This document shows positions 35,215 to 45,194 of a DNA stretch of 64,000 nt, piece by piece (the stretch's first letter is position 1; every line of letters begins with the position of its first letter). The position numbers and the translations under genes were made by a program. The notes under the pieces are model-generated. The model saw only the letters and a list, made by a program, of their open reading frames with translations, did not search any database and was not told the origin of the DNA. Source of the stretch: Sphingobacteriales bacterium (lineage in GTDB: Bacteria; Bacteroidota; Bacteroidia; Chitinophagales; Chitinophagaceae); assembly GCA_016219985.1 (NCBI GenBank), contig JACRJO010000016.1, positions 124,001 through 188,000 on the forward strand. The letters run 5' to 3'.

Positions 35215-36333
35215 ATGCTGAACCGTTTTTTTGGTTTTTTCTTTTTATTAGCAAGCGGCGGAGCCGTGGCACAGGACTTCTACCTGCTCGTTGGCACTTA
35301 TGATTCCCCGAAAAGCGAAGGCATTTACGTGTACCGTTTCAGCAGCCGGGACGGGACGGCAACTCCCCTCAGTCATATCAAAGCAAGCAATCCTTCTTTC
35401 CTGGCTATATCGCCCGGCCAGCAATATGTTTATGCCGTACTTGAAAACGCGAAAGAAGGCAAGGGAGGCGAAGTGGCCGCCTTTGGTTTTAACAAAACCA
35501 AAGGGGAACTGACCTTCATAAACCAGCAATTAACCGGGGGCGACCATCCCTGCTATGTGGAAACGGATAAAACCGGTAAATGGGTTTTTGCCGGTAATTA
35601 CAGCAGCGGCAGCCTGGCCGTATTGCCTGTTGAAAACAATGGCGGTCTTTCCCCAGCTGCTTCGGTCATACAGCACCGGGGTTCGGGATTAAACCCGCAG
35701 CGGCAGCAAAGTCCGCATGTGCATTGTACCCTGATCTCTCCCGACAATCAATGGCTGCTGGTTCCCGACCTGGGTATGGATAAGCTGATGATCTACCGGT
35801 TTGATGCAACCACGGGTCAGTTAACAACAGGCCAACAGCCTTTCGCTGCTTCCGAACCCGGCGCCGGTCCGCGGCATTTTACTTTTCACCCCAACCACAA
35901 ATATGGTTACCTCGTCGAGGAACTCAGTGGCACGGTCGTGGCTTACAAGTACAGAAAAGGCAGGTTAAAACGTTTGCAGCGTATCAGCACCATGCCCGCA
36001 GGTGACAGCAGTTTTGCCGGCAGCGCGGATATCCATATCAGCGCGGATGGCAGGTTCCTCTACGCGTCCAACCGGAGCATATCGAATACGATTGCCATTT
36101 ATTCCATCCGTAAAAAAGGAAGACTGGCCCTGGCCGGTCACCAGTCCACACTCGGCAACGGGCCGCGGAATTTTAGCATAGACCCGACCGGTAAATTCCT
36201 GCTGGTGGGAAACCAGAACAGCGACGAGATCGTCATCTTTGAACGCAATGAGCAAACAGGTTTGCTGAAAGACACGGGAAAGCGGATCCCGCTGGGGAAA
36301 CCGGTTTGTCTCAAATGGATCCCCGTCAACTAA
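35215..36333 (+). CDS. Exported lactonase-family beta-propeller (6-phosphogluconolactonase-like)
   Basis: A 372-aa seven-bladed propeller of the lactonase family (YbhE type). Signal peptide ending VAQ (about residue 20); then repeated blade motifs such as GTYDSPKSEGIYVYRF, NPSFLAISPGQQYVYAVLEN, QSPHVHCTLISPDNQWLLVP, GAGPRHFTFHPNHKYGYLVE, SADIHISADGRFLYASNRS and GNGPRNFSIDPTGKFLLVGN. Export implies an extracytoplasmic lactone substrate rather than the cytosolic pentose phosphate step. It ends one base before the convergent trhO stop. Confidence 0.88.
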   Translation: MLNRFFGFFFLLASGGAVAQDFYLLVGTYDSPKSEGIYVYRFSSRDGTATPLSHIKASNPSFLAISPGQQYVYAVLENAKEGKGGEVAAFGFNKTKGELTFINQQLTGGDHPCYVETDKTGKWVFAGNYSSGSLAVLPVENNGGLSPAASVIQHRGSGLNPQRQQSPHVHCTLISPDNQWLLVPDLGMDKLMIYRFDATTGQLTTGQQPFAASEPGAGPRHFTFHPNHKYGYLVEELSGTVVAYKYRKGRLKRLQRISTMPAGDSSFAGSADIHISADGRFLYASNRSISNTIAIYSIRKKGRLALAGHQSTLGNGPRNFSIDPTGKFLLVGNQNSDEIVIFERNEQTGLLKDTGKRIPLGKPVCLKWIPVN

Positions 36334-36334
36334 C

Positions 36335-37366
36335 CTATTCTTTCAGCCGGGGACGTAACCGCTGTTTTGATTTATTGAAGATATGCTGCCCCTTGTCCAC
36401 TCCCTTGCGTAGTTGCTTCCGGCGTTCCTCCGGCAGGTGCAGCTCATCCCTGCATGCGGGACTGCAGCAGCCTTCATAAGCAACGGCGCATTCCTCACAC
36501 TGGATAAAGAGCAGGTGGCAACCGTCATTTTTGCAATTGGTATGCGTATCGGCCGGTTTGCCGCACTGGTGGCAATGGGCAATGATATCCGGGGTGATCC
36601 GCTCTCCCAGCCTTTCATCAAACACAAAATTCTTCCCGATAAATTTACTTGGCAGGCCTTTTTCTTTGATCTGCTTCGCATAGTTGATGATCCCTCCCTC
36701 GAGGTGGAATACATTCTTAAATCCCCGGTGCAGCATGTACGCGGACGCTTTTTCACAGCGGATCCCGCCGGTGCAGTACATAATAATATTGGTATCTTTT
36801 TTATCCTTCATCATATCCGCTGCCATGGGCAGTTGTTCCCGGAAAGTGTCAGAAGGTATTTCGATCGCGTTCCGGAAGTGCCCGACCTCGTACTCGTAAT
36901 AATTCCGCATGTCAATCACCACGGTATGGGCATCTTCCGTAAGCTGGTTGAACTGCTCCGCGTTTACATATTTCCCTTTATTGGCCATATCAAAGGAAGG
37001 ATCTTCGATACCGTCCGCTACTATTTTCTTCCGCACTTTGATATCGAGCACAAAAAAGGATTTGCCGTCATCGTCCACCGCGATATTCAGGCGCAGGCCG
37101 TTCAGCGGCTCAATGGAATATAAATAATCCCGGAAAGCCCCCAGGTTTTCCGAGGGCACACTCACCTGGGCATTGATCCCTTCGCCGGCCACATAAATAC
37201 GGCCCAGTACCCCGATGGCTTTCAGCTCCCGGTACAGGGTATTCCGGAATACAGCAGGGTCTGTGATTTTAAAATAACAGTAAAAAGAAAGGGTTGTCCG
37301 CGGAGTGGGATCCTTTAATACAGCTTCTTTCAGCTCCTTTCGGGAGACACGGTTGTGTAAGGTCAT
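36335..37366 (-). CDS. trhO: Rhodanese-type tRNA uridine(34) hydroxylase
   Basis: A 343-aa protein of the YceA/TrhO family, which hydroxylates U34 of tRNAs on the way to (c)mo5U. N-terminal domain 1-110 ([34 protein letters not shown]), rhodanese domain about 130-235 with catalytic loop [10 protein letters not shown] (Cys198), and a C-terminal cysteine-rich zinc-like stretch [14 protein letters not shown]...CEEC...CCSPAC. Length is normal. A -7 box lies 88 nt upstream. Confidence 0.92.
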   Translation of the reverse strand: MTLHNRVSRKELKEAVLKDPTPRTTLSFYCYFKITDPAVFRNTLYRELKAIGVLGRIYVAGEGINAQVSVPSENLGAFRDYLYSIEPLNGLRLNIAVDDDGKSFFVLDIKVRKKIVADGIEDPSFDMANKGKYVNAEQFNQLTEDAHTVVIDMRNYYEYEVGHFRNAIEIPSDTFREQLPMAADMMKDKKDTNIIMYCTGGIRCEKASAYMLHRGFKNVFHLEGGIINYAKQIKEKGLPSKFIGKNFVFDERLGERITPDIIAHCHQCGKPADTHTNCKNDGCHLLFIQCEECAVAYEGCCSPACRDELHLPEERRKQLRKGVDKGQHIFNKSKQRLRPRLKE

Positions 37367-37454
37367 ACAGGTTGAAATCTGAATCCCGGGGACCGGGATA
37401 ATTAATAAATAATTGGACAGTTGCAGGCTGAACCAAATTTCCTTTTAGCAATGG

Positions 37455-37462
37455 CAAAGATA
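37455..37462 (-). promoter_or_regulatory. -7 promoter box TATCTTTG for trhO
   Basis: CAAAGATA on the plus strand; predicted leader about 85 nt. Confidence 0.55.
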
Positions 37463-37505
37463 AAAAAAACCGGGTCGCCACCCAAACAACAACCGGCCGA
37501 TCCCA

Positions 37506-39989
37506 TTACGGCCAGTCGTCCTGCCCGCTCAGTAAATTCAATTTGCTCAGCCCGATCCGGATCCCCTGCTGCCAGGGCCTTCCATTCTGGTAGGATTGTA
37601 CAAAGTCAACCCGGACTTGCTTGAAGATATTGTCGAAGCCGGCAAAAACCTCGTAATAGTATTTATCCCGGCTGAGGTAAAAACCGTTTGCACCGGTAAC
37701 GAGGTAAAGGTTCAGGTTCCGGATCAGCGGAAGTTTATTGGTCAGGAATCCTTTCAGGTTATATTCCAGGTGCGCTTCTGTGTAGAAATGATCGGTATTG
37801 CTGTACTGATACAGGGGGAGCAACTGGAAGCCGTTCAGGTATTCCTGCGTAAAGGCGGTTACATTCCCGTTGAAATGATTATAATCGGGGAGGAAAACGG
37901 ATCGCCTGTTCAAAAAACCACCGGCCCCGGCCCTGTAGCGCAGGAGTCCTTTTAATTTCAGGCTGATATCATCGGCTACTCCAAATTTCCATTTGCCAAA
38001 GTCGGCATCAGAGCCAAAAAGATGTGGTACCCCCGCTGTATAGCGGAGCGAGAAGGAAGGGTATTTTGAACCCAGGCTGACCTTCCGGTCCGGGAACTCC
38101 ATATACCGGGTACCTGGCTGCCACTGAATTCCCAGCAGCACGGTAAACGATTGGTGCGCCAGGATATTTTCACTCACCAGTTCAGAAGGATAATTCGGGG
38201 TATAACTCCTGCTATCGAAATTCCGCCAGGTATAATTGGTTACATTATCGAGGGGGCGCCGGTCCTGGTACTGGAAGCCGGTAACCAGCGAAAAACCTGC
38301 GCCCAGCCCGGTACGGTAACTGCCCCGCAGGAAACCGGCCTCATAGGTCTTCCGGATATTCCGTTCATAGAACAGCGAACTCAGGGTATTGTCGCGGTCG
38401 CTGACCGGAAGCGCCGGGTTGAACTGAAAGACCCTTCGTCCGCCGGAGAGGTAAAAAGATTGCGCATACTTTTTCCCATAAGAATAGCGGAGCGATAACC
38501 AGGGGTTCAAATGCCTGTTGGTAAAGCCGTACCGGAGAGAAGGCGTAACGCTGAATGTTCTTCTTCCCATCAAAAAAGTGTCCAGCCGGCGGGTAAATGT
38601 AAGCGAGGGGTTAAACACCAGTCCCTCGGCCGGGTGAAAATTCACCATTTCAATTACCGGGGGAACAAAAAGGGTCTTTTTCTTTTTTGAATTGGAAAAG
38701 GATTGGCCGAGCAGCAACAGGTTGACGGGAACGATCTTATTGCGTTTGCGGTCGATTGAATCCTGGTAATGCGGACTGCGCCGGACCTGTTCCAGGCTGT
38801 CTTTTTTCCGGTAATCCCTGATCTCATCAGCCACCAGGGGCAGGGGTCTTGTTTTTTCCCAATAAGCCTCGTTGCGTTTGGTGGCGCTGTCGGTGTATTT
38901 TATAATGGTGCTGCTGAAGGTCTTCTTATCAATTTCCGGATTGGTTGTAAACCCGGAATAGACATTTACAAAACTGCCATGCACATCAAATCCGAAAATT
39001 TTTAATGCCGGGTAAAAAACCTGGCTGCTCACATACCAGGCATCCTTCCCTTCCGGCCGGTACAGTTGTTCGATCTTTAAAGTATCCAGCAGCTGCATCT
39101 GGGAAGATTTGCTGAGTTCCAGTTTCAGGGAGTGGATCCGCCAGTCGTCCTCGATAATATCGATATAGCCGCTGAAGAGGGGTTCAAATTTCCGGCGGGG
39201 AATTACTTTAATATGACTGATCTCCCGGCCATCTTCCGTGTAACTGCCCTCCCATTTGTACTTGTAATAATGGAGTGCATTGTCCGCAACGGGAGAAATA
39301 AAACCACGCGGGTTGAGCCCCTCCCCGATATTTACATTGTTCTCATAAAAAGATAAGAAACCCGGCGCGGCAAGCCCGTACCCGCCTGTTTGGCCGCTCA
39401 CTTTGGAGGAGATGACTTCCACTTTTGTTTTTCCGGGTTTATCCGCGGTATAAATGGAAACCGTTTCGGAGAGATAGATCATTTTTTTCTTACTCGTATC
39501 CCCGTCCTCAAAATCCACTTTCTGTCCTAATATTTTTTTAGGATAATCCCGCAGCCGCAATTGTCCCTTGGTATAAACCTCGCACCGAAAACGGTCCAGT
39601 TGTTCCAGGTGCAGCTTTCTGTTCCTGATGGTTTGCCGGATGATCTCGTAAGCGGGGTCCTCTCCCCTCCCGAGTATTACTTCGCCCAGGGTCATTTCCT
39701 GCAGCGTCAGCCTGAAATCAACCTGCAGGTCTTCCAGCCCCATCATTATAGTTCTTTCCTCTTTCCGGTATCCCACGTACTGGCAGACCAGGGTGTACTG
39801 ACCCGGTGGCAACTGCAGGGAATACTTTCCTTCATTGTTGCTGTTCGTGCCTTTCTGAAGTCCTTTAATAAAAACAGAAGCGTAGGGAAGTACCCGGCCG
39901 CTGGTGTCGGTAACGGTGCCGCTTATTTTGCCGGCATGCAGGGCCGGGCTGCCGTAAAAAAAGAAAAGGAAGAAAAAATAATTTCTCAT
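37506..39989 (-). CDS. DUF5686/carboxypeptidase-like regulatory domain outer-membrane protein
   Basis: An 827-aa exported protein: signal peptide (MRNYFFFLFFFYGSPALHAG), CarboxypepD_reg domain about 20-105 (ISGTVTDTSGRVLPYASVFI, SLQLPPGQYTLVCQYVGYRK), then the DUF5686 body (EIIRQTIRNRKLHLEQLDRF, YTKGQLRLRDYPKK) and a beta-barrel-like C-terminal half. It is an outer-membrane family of unknown function, common in Bacteroidota. The gene is AT-poor like its neighbours, with no sign of transfer. A TATCTTG box lies just upstream. Confidence 0.85.
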   Translation of the reverse strand: MRNYFFFLFFFYGSPALHAGKISGTVTDTSGRVLPYASVFIKGLQKGTNSNNEGKYSLQLPPGQYTLVCQYVGYRKEERTIMMGLEDLQVDFRLTLQEMTLGEVILGRGEDPAYEIIRQTIRNRKLHLEQLDRFRCEVYTKGQLRLRDYPKKILGQKVDFEDGDTSKKKMIYLSETVSIYTADKPGKTKVEVISSKVSGQTGGYGLAAPGFLSFYENNVNIGEGLNPRGFISPVADNALHYYKYKWEGSYTEDGREISHIKVIPRRKFEPLFSGYIDIIEDDWRIHSLKLELSKSSQMQLLDTLKIEQLYRPEGKDAWYVSSQVFYPALKIFGFDVHGSFVNVYSGFTTNPEIDKKTFSSTIIKYTDSATKRNEAYWEKTRPLPLVADEIRDYRKKDSLEQVRRSPHYQDSIDRKRNKIVPVNLLLLGQSFSNSKKKKTLFVPPVIEMVNFHPAEGLVFNPSLTFTRRLDTFLMGRRTFSVTPSLRYGFTNRHLNPWLSLRYSYGKKYAQSFYLSGGRRVFQFNPALPVSDRDNTLSSLFYERNIRKTYEAGFLRGSYRTGLGAGFSLVTGFQYQDRRPLDNVTNYTWRNFDSRSYTPNYPSELVSENILAHQSFTVLLGIQWQPGTRYMEFPDRKVSLGSKYPSFSLRYTAGVPHLFGSDADFGKWKFGVADDISLKLKGLLRYRAGAGGFLNRRSVFLPDYNHFNGNVTAFTQEYLNGFQLLPLYQYSNTDHFYTEAHLEYNLKGFLTNKLPLIRNLNLYLVTGANGFYLSRDKYYYEVFAGFDNIFKQVRVDFVQSYQNGRPWQQGIRIGLSKLNLLSGQDDWP

Positions 39990-40063
39990 AATGAAGAGGG
40001 CGCAAGATAACCCCTGCCCCTGATGGCAACAATGTCATCTTCATGCTTAGAAAAGATTTAACA

Positions 40064-40420
40064 TCATTTCCGGGATGAAGCCCGCAGGTAGCTGCCGGTC
40101 ATCGCGGCAAAGCCGGCCACGAGGCCGCCGGTCAGCCCGGTCACCAGTATCAGCAGGATGCTGTTCCCGCCCAGCGGTAAAATACCGGCGATCTTCACGG
40201 AGAGAATACCGTTATTCTTCATATCGATCCACCAGGCCAGGCCGGCCCAAAGGAGGAACAGGCCGAGAAAGCCGGATAAAAAGGCCTTCCCCGCTTGCTG
40301 GTGAACCAGCAGGGCTACCAGCAAGGAAGTGATGGCAAAACCCCACCAGGGTGAAAACGGTACCAGGCCGGCAATAAAACCGGTCAATGCAGTTAGTATG
40401 ATTGCTGTAATGAATTTCAT
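40064..40420 (-). CDS. Small integral membrane protein, 118 aa
   Basis: Four hydrophobic segments (about 4-20, 27-42, 49-65 and 78-110) with no soluble domain. Family not recognised. It lies 39 nt downstream of the penicillin acylase gene on the same strand, so it is probably the second gene of that transcript. Confidence 0.7.
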   Translation of the reverse strand: MKFITAIILTALTGFIAGLVPFSPWWGFAITSLLVALLVHQQAGKAFLSGFLGLFLLWAGLAWWIDMKNNGILSVKIAGILPLGGNSILLILVTGLTGGLVAGFAAMTGSYLRASSRK

Positions 40421-40459
40421 GTGTTACTGATTAATTGAATGAAGGCCCGCCCCGGCGGA

Positions 40460-42901
40460 TTATTTACCCGCGGAGAATTTCATCACCCATTTTATGTTTT
40501 TGTCGTTGCGGTCTCCTTCCCGCATAAACCATAATTTATTGTATTGTCCCGCAGCCCACTGGTCCACATAGTTGTCGTAAAAACGGCTGCCCGGGTTACC
40601 GCTCTGCCCGCCGGGATAAACCCCATAGGCTTCGGTCTGACCGGTGAGATGCACGATCATCCGCCAGCTGGGGCCATGACTGTGGGTAACCGCATTAATG
40701 ATATTGCCGTTCCCTCCTACCGGCAAGCCCGGCCTTGCAAATGCTTTCAGATCTTTGATCAGGTGGTAAACGGTGGGGTTTTTGAATTTGGTCCACTCAA
40801 GTTTCCCTTCCTTTTCCTTTTTCACCAGTTCCATCGAAGCTTTCTTCAGAGCAAGGGTTACCACATCAAAAAGAGTTTCCTTTTGTGTTGTATTTATGTT
40901 ATCGATATACCGGAGTGCGGAATCTCTTTTCAGCAATTCCATGGTGGTTTGCTCTTCCGGCCAGGGAGCTTGTGGATTTATGCGGGTCAGGTCGTCTTTC
41001 CATATTTCCGCTTCGAGGCTGTCCCACCAGCACTGGTAAATGGTCTGCCCCTTGGAATCCGGGGAAGCGTTCAGGTCCCAGTTTTTTACAATGGCGAGGT
41101 ATTTCTTGGCTTCGGGGTAAAGTTCATTTTCCTTCACATACTGCAGCAAGAGGGGTCTTGCATCTTCCGCCAGCGTATTAAAATAATTACCCTGCAGCGC
41201 CATCATATCCACGGGCCTGATCCCTGACATACCAGCCAGTTTGTTTTCAATACTGATCGCCCTTGGCGTGATATAACTGCCGGGGATAAAATAGGGATAG
41301 GTGGAATCAGCGGGCCGCTGGTTGGCGCTTTCCAGGAAACCCCGCTCCGGGTTTTTGGCATGCGGGTTCTCCGGCTGAGGGATAAAGCCCTGCCACATAT
41401 AACTGCTGTCCTCCCCCGGCATCACGTACAGGCCCTGGCGGTCCCAGCGGGCGGGGAATTTTCCCTGCTGCCAGATGGCGATATCCCCGGTCTTGGAGGC
41501 AAAGATGAAATTCTGCCCCGGGCATTGAAAGGTCTCAATAGCTTTCGCATATTCATCATAGTTATGGGCCCGGTTCAGCCAGTAAAAAGTCTTGCCTTCG
41601 TTGCTGGGGTCATGGGCCACCCAGCGGACGGCCAGGTTCCTGTTATTGGAAAGTTCGTTGGAGAAACTCTCATCAAACATCACCGGTCCGAAAATAGTAT
41701 AGGCCACCGTGTCTTTTACGTCCGCCCCGCCTTTGACTTTTATCACTTCTTCTTTCAGGACTGTTTTTTCCCACTGGCCGTTGAACCAGTAAGCGGTTTT
41801 AGTTTTATCCCTGAATTTAATCTCATAATAATCTTTCACGTCCCGCTGGGCATTGGTCACCCCCCAGGCGATGCTGTCGTTGAACCCGATGATCACGAAG
41901 GGACAACCCGGGAGGGAAACTCCATAGGCATTGCTGCCCGGCGTTTCAAGCTGGATCTCGTACCAGATGGAGGGAAGGGATAATTCCAGGTGCGGGTCAT
42001 TACAAAGAATGGGCGCCCCGCTGGCTGTTTTGCTGCCGGCGACCACCCAGTTATTACTTCCGTTGTTGATATCCGGTTTGGAGATCTCATGGGCCGTAAC
42101 CGTATCCTTTTTCCCGAAATAAAGAGAATCCGCCGTGGCCGGGGCAACGGGTACAATCCCGGGAGCGGCAAAAGCAGTGCCTTTCGGTACAATCGGCGCC
42201 AGCGAATCCGGAACCTGCGGGTATAGTTTTTTCAATTCATCCGGGAAAAAAATGGATTTGGCATTGGTATTGGCCAGGTCGTGCTCCGTCCCGGAGGAAA
42301 GCATTTTGGCCATCATTTTTAATAAAAGGGCCGAGCGCAGGTTGGTCCATTTTTCGGGCTGAATATTGAGCAGCTTGTATTCCACCGGGATATCGGATTC
42401 TTTCAGGGACCCGATATAGGCATTGATTCCCCTCGTATAGGCATCAAAGATCTGTTTGGATACCGGTTCCTTCTCAATTTCCTTTACCGCGTTTTCCGCG
42501 GCAAATACCATTCCCAGTCTTCGTTGCTCCCGGTCGTATTCAATCGCTTTGGGGCCGGCCATTTCGCTGGCGCGACCGGCTGCCGCCTTTGTCTGCAGGT
42601 CCATCTGGAAGAGCCGGAATTTCGCGTGCAGGTAGCCCTGGATAAAATAGAGGTCCTCGTCGTTTTCGGCAAATACATGGGGCACGAGGCGGTCGTCGAA
42701 ATAGACCTGCGCCTTTCCTTTCAGACCAGGGAAGCTCAGTTCGGCATCAAAACCGGCCGCAGCGGGTTCGGCATTCTGCCAGAAACCAAGCTGGGGGCTG
42801 AGGAACTTTCCCATCGGGGGAACCGGCCCCCATTGTTTATTCAGGGCAAGGATCAATCCGGCGGATACGAGGGCTGATACAGCAAAAGGAACAATACGCA
42901 T
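40460..42901 (-). CDS. Penicillin acylase family protein (Ntn hydrolase)
   Basis: An 813-aa exported amidase. Starts MRIVPFAVSALVSAGLILAL (signal/anchor). Alpha-chain segments include VYFDDRLVPHVFAENDEDLY and QGYLHAKFRLFQMDLQTKAA. The autocatalytic site is NNG-S282-NNWVVAGSKTASG, where Ser282 becomes the N-terminal nucleophile of the beta chain, followed by CNDPHLELSLPSIWYEIQLE and the oxyanion segment around DPSNEGKTFYWLNRA. Such enzymes cut amide bonds of acylated small molecules such as acyl-homoserine lactones or beta-lactams. The frame continues to 43096, but that extension overlaps lemA and lacks a signal. Confidence 0.9.
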   Translation of the reverse strand: MRIVPFAVSALVSAGLILALNKQWGPVPPMGKFLSPQLGFWQNAEPAAAGFDAELSFPGLKGKAQVYFDDRLVPHVFAENDEDLYFIQGYLHAKFRLFQMDLQTKAAAGRASEMAGPKAIEYDREQRRLGMVFAAENAVKEIEKEPVSKQIFDAYTRGINAYIGSLKESDIPVEYKLLNIQPEKWTNLRSALLLKMMAKMLSSGTEHDLANTNAKSIFFPDELKKLYPQVPDSLAPIVPKGTAFAAPGIVPVAPATADSLYFGKKDTVTAHEISKPDINNGSNNWVVAGSKTASGAPILCNDPHLELSLPSIWYEIQLETPGSNAYGVSLPGCPFVIIGFNDSIAWGVTNAQRDVKDYYEIKFRDKTKTAYWFNGQWEKTVLKEEVIKVKGGADVKDTVAYTIFGPVMFDESFSNELSNNRNLAVRWVAHDPSNEGKTFYWLNRAHNYDEYAKAIETFQCPGQNFIFASKTGDIAIWQQGKFPARWDRQGLYVMPGEDSSYMWQGFIPQPENPHAKNPERGFLESANQRPADSTYPYFIPGSYITPRAISIENKLAGMSGIRPVDMMALQGNYFNTLAEDARPLLLQYVKENELYPEAKKYLAIVKNWDLNASPDSKGQTIYQCWWDSLEAEIWKDDLTRINPQAPWPEEQTTMELLKRDSALRYIDNINTTQKETLFDVVTLALKKASMELVKKEKEGKLEWTKFKNPTVYHLIKDLKAFARPGLPVGGNGNIINAVTHSHGPSWRMIVHLTGQTEAYGVYPGGQSGNPGSRFYDNYVDQWAAGQYNKLWFMREGDRNDKNIKWVMKFSAGK

Positions 42902-43010
42902 AGGCAAGAAAATGTGTGCGAAAGATAAGGATAATTCCGGCTCATTTTTTACAGATCCACCTCTTTCCGTTTCTTTTTCACTAATTTCATAGACGCTAAA
43001 AAATACTACT

Positions 43011-43571
43011 ATGCCTGTTTTAATTGTTGCCGGTATTCTTGTCCTGATTGTTCTCTGGGCAATCGGGTTGTACAATGGCCTCGTTCGCCTGCGCAACCGC
43101 CGCCAGAATGCATTTGCGGATATTGATGTGCAGCTCCGCCAGCGCCATGACCTGGTGCCCCAGTTAGTGGAGACCGTAAAAGGCTATGCCACGCATGAAC
43201 GCGAATTACTCACGAAAATAACCGAAGCCCGTTCGGCTGCCATGAGCGCCACCACCATTGATGGTAAGATCGTGGCCGAACAGCAACTCAGTACGGCCCT
43301 GGCCGGCCTGAAAGTGCAGGTGGAAGCCTACCCCGACCTGAAGGCCAACCAGAACTTTTTGCAATTGCAGGAAGAACTCAGCGATATTGAAAACAAGTTA
43401 GCCGCCAGCCGCCGCTTCTTCAATGGAGCCACCACCGAATACAATAATGCGGTGGAATCCTTCCCCGGCAACCTGGTGGCCCGGAATTTTGGTTTCGGTA
43501 AAGAGATCATGTTCGACCTGGGCACCGACACCCGCAAGCAAATGGAAGAACCGCCCAAAATCCAGTTTTAA
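43011..43571 (+). CDS. lemA: LemA family membrane protein
   Basis: A 186-aa protein with one N-terminal membrane segment (PVLIVAGILVLIVLWAIGLY), then the LemA signature YNGLVRLRNRRQNAFADIDV QLRQRHDLVPQLVETVKGYA split across residues 20-60, and helical hairpin to the end. Function is unresolved, but lemA and an M48 protease are often paired; the HtpX-like gene follows after 31 nt and is likely co-transcribed. Confidence 0.93.
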   Translation: MPVLIVAGILVLIVLWAIGLYNGLVRLRNRRQNAFADIDVQLRQRHDLVPQLVETVKGYATHERELLTKITEARSAAMSATTIDGKIVAEQQLSTALAGLKVQVEAYPDLKANQNFLQLQEELSDIENKLAASRRFFNGATTEYNNAVESFPGNLVARNFGFGKEIMFDLGTDTRKQMEEPPKIQF

Positions 43572-43602
43572 CCCGGCCCCACCCCGAAGTGGAGTGTAAC
43601 AA

Positions 43603-44538
43603 ATGGAATACGTTGGCTTAGATAAGCAGATCCGGAGGAATAATTTCAATTCCGTCCTGTTGCTGATTGCCTTCCCGGCCCTGCTGCTGGGGATGTTCTA
43701 CTTGTTTTTTTATTTTTCCCGTACAGATCAGGGGGAGGATCCCAACCTGCTTTTCCTGCAGACCATGCCGTTTATATTAGCCGGTACAGGGATTTGGTTC
43801 CTGGTTGCCTGGGCCGGGCATTCCGCCTTTATCCGGATGGCTACGGGCAGCAAGCCCCTGGAGCGAACCGAAAACAAAAGGGTCTATAACCTGCTCGAGA
43901 ATCTCTGTATTTCGCAGGGTATGGTCATGCCGAAACTGTATATCATCGAGGACGATTCCCTGAATGCCTTTGCCAGCGGGATCAACAATAAATCCTATTC
44001 CATTTCTCTTTCCAAAGGGATCATCAGCAAATTAACCGACGAAGAACTGGAAGGCGTGATCGCCCATGAGCTCACGCATATCAAAAACAGGGATGTCCGG
44101 CTGCTGATCATTTCCATCATCTTTGTCGGCATCTTTTCCTTCCTGGCCGAACTGGCTTTCCGCAGTCTCCGATTCGCGGGTGCGGGAAAAAAAAGCCGTG
44201 ACAGCAAGGGCAGCGGGGCCATTATTTTAGTGGCGATTGTGGTAACGGCCATCGCTTATTTTATTTCCTTACTGCTTCGTTTTGGGATCAGCCGCCGTCG
44301 CGAATACCTCGCTGATGCAGGCGCCGCCGATATGACCAAAAAGCCCTATGCCCTGGCCAATGCATTACGGAAGGTCTCCAATGATCCCGCCATCGAAGCC
44401 GTGGAAAGCCGCGATGTGGCCCAGCTTTTCATTGACAACCCCAAGCCCTCTTCGCACAAAGCCGCTTCCTGGGACAATATGTTTGCCACGCATCCGCCGA
44501 TTGAGAAGAGGATTGAATTGCTGGAGCAGTTTGTTTGA
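43603..44538 (+). CDS. M48-family zinc metalloprotease (HtpX-like)
   Basis: A 311-aa membrane protease: membrane segments about 20-38 and 55-72, zinc motif HELTH (155-159) with the third ligand expected in RREYLADAGAA, further membrane segments about 165-185 and 205-225. It should degrade misfolded membrane proteins. Together with lemA it forms a two-gene operon. Low-GC DNA begins right after it. Confidence 0.9.
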   Translation: MEYVGLDKQIRRNNFNSVLLLIAFPALLLGMFYLFFYFSRTDQGEDPNLLFLQTMPFILAGTGIWFLVAWAGHSAFIRMATGSKPLERTENKRVYNLLENLCISQGMVMPKLYIIEDDSLNAFASGINNKSYSISLSKGIISKLTDEELEGVIAHELTHIKNRDVRLLIISIIFVGIFSFLAELAFRSLRFAGAGKKSRDSKGSGAIILVAIVVTAIAYFISLLLRFGISRRREYLADAGAADMTKKPYALANALRKVSNDPAIEAVESRDVAQLFIDNPKPSSHKAASWDNMFATHPPIEKRIELLEQFV

Positions 44539-44569
44539 TGTAGCTTTCTTAGTAATACAGTGGTCGACT

Positions 44570-44641
44570 GTCGTTAGTCTTTAGTCGATAGTCGTTAGTT
44601 GTTAGTTGTTAGTCGTTAGTCGATAGTCGTTAGTAAATACA
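44570..44641 (-). repeat. Heptamer array GTCGTTA/GTCGATA/GTTGTTA ending GTAAATACA
   Basis: Nine 7-mers in a row, then GTAAATACA. The same tail GTAAATACA follows the arrays at 55263 and 55632 and occurs at about 53865. Confidence 0.88.
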
Positions 44642-44771
44642 CATACTAACAACCTACTACTGTTAACAAAATTCATCCTACATCGGATTTTACTTTCTAC
44701 AAAATCTGACGCAATAGATTTTCCAACGCCTGGAATTATTGTCAATGCTTTTATTGTCTGCGTTGCTGTCA

Positions 44772-45194
44772 TTATAGCTTTACGTTGTCATTCCCGTCAA
44801 GTTCCCAAAACGGATTGTAAGCAACTTCAAACAAATGTCCGTCTAAGTCTTTGAAGTAACCGCTGTAACCGCCCCAATAAACTTTCTGTGCAGGTTTTAC
44901 TATTGTCGCACCAAGTTTCGCAACTTTTTCTAAAATTTCGTTCACTTCTTTTTCCGATTTAGTGTTATGCGAAATTGTAAGTCCCGAAAAAGTTGTCGGC
45001 TGATATGTCAATGTCGTGTCGTCCGCAAGTTCTTGTCATGGGTGCAATGCCAAAATTATTCCGCCTAAGTCAAACAAAGCCAAACCGTCCATACTTTTAT
45101 CGGACTTTTTCCAACCAAGTCCATTTTCGTAAAAGTCTAACGATTTCTGAAAGTCGTCAGTTCCAAGCGTTATTAAGTTAAGTTTCTGTCTCAT
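44772..45194 (-). pseudogene. VOC (glyoxalase/bleomycin-resistance-like) gene broken by one in-frame TGA
   Basis: From ATG 45194 the frame reads MRQKLNLITLGTDDFQKSLD..FYENGLGWKK..LFDLGGIILALHP, then TGA (45038-45036), then QELADD and on to a normal end near DGNDNVKL. The VOC domain is otherwise intact at 140 codons. Codon 53 is probably an ancestral CGA (Arg) changed to TGA. A shorter product could start at ATG 45011, but it would lack the first half of the fold. Low GC. Sequencing error or readthrough is possible. Confidence 0.75.

Noticed and set aside
42902..43096. N-terminal extension of the penicillin acylase gene
   Set aside because: It overlaps divergent lemA, has low-complexity Arg-rich sequence, and hides the signal peptide found at ATG 42901.
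45036..45038. Selenocysteine at the TGA of the VOC gene
   Set aside because: The position fits Arg, no SECIS-like hairpin is evident right after it, and no Cys is expected there.
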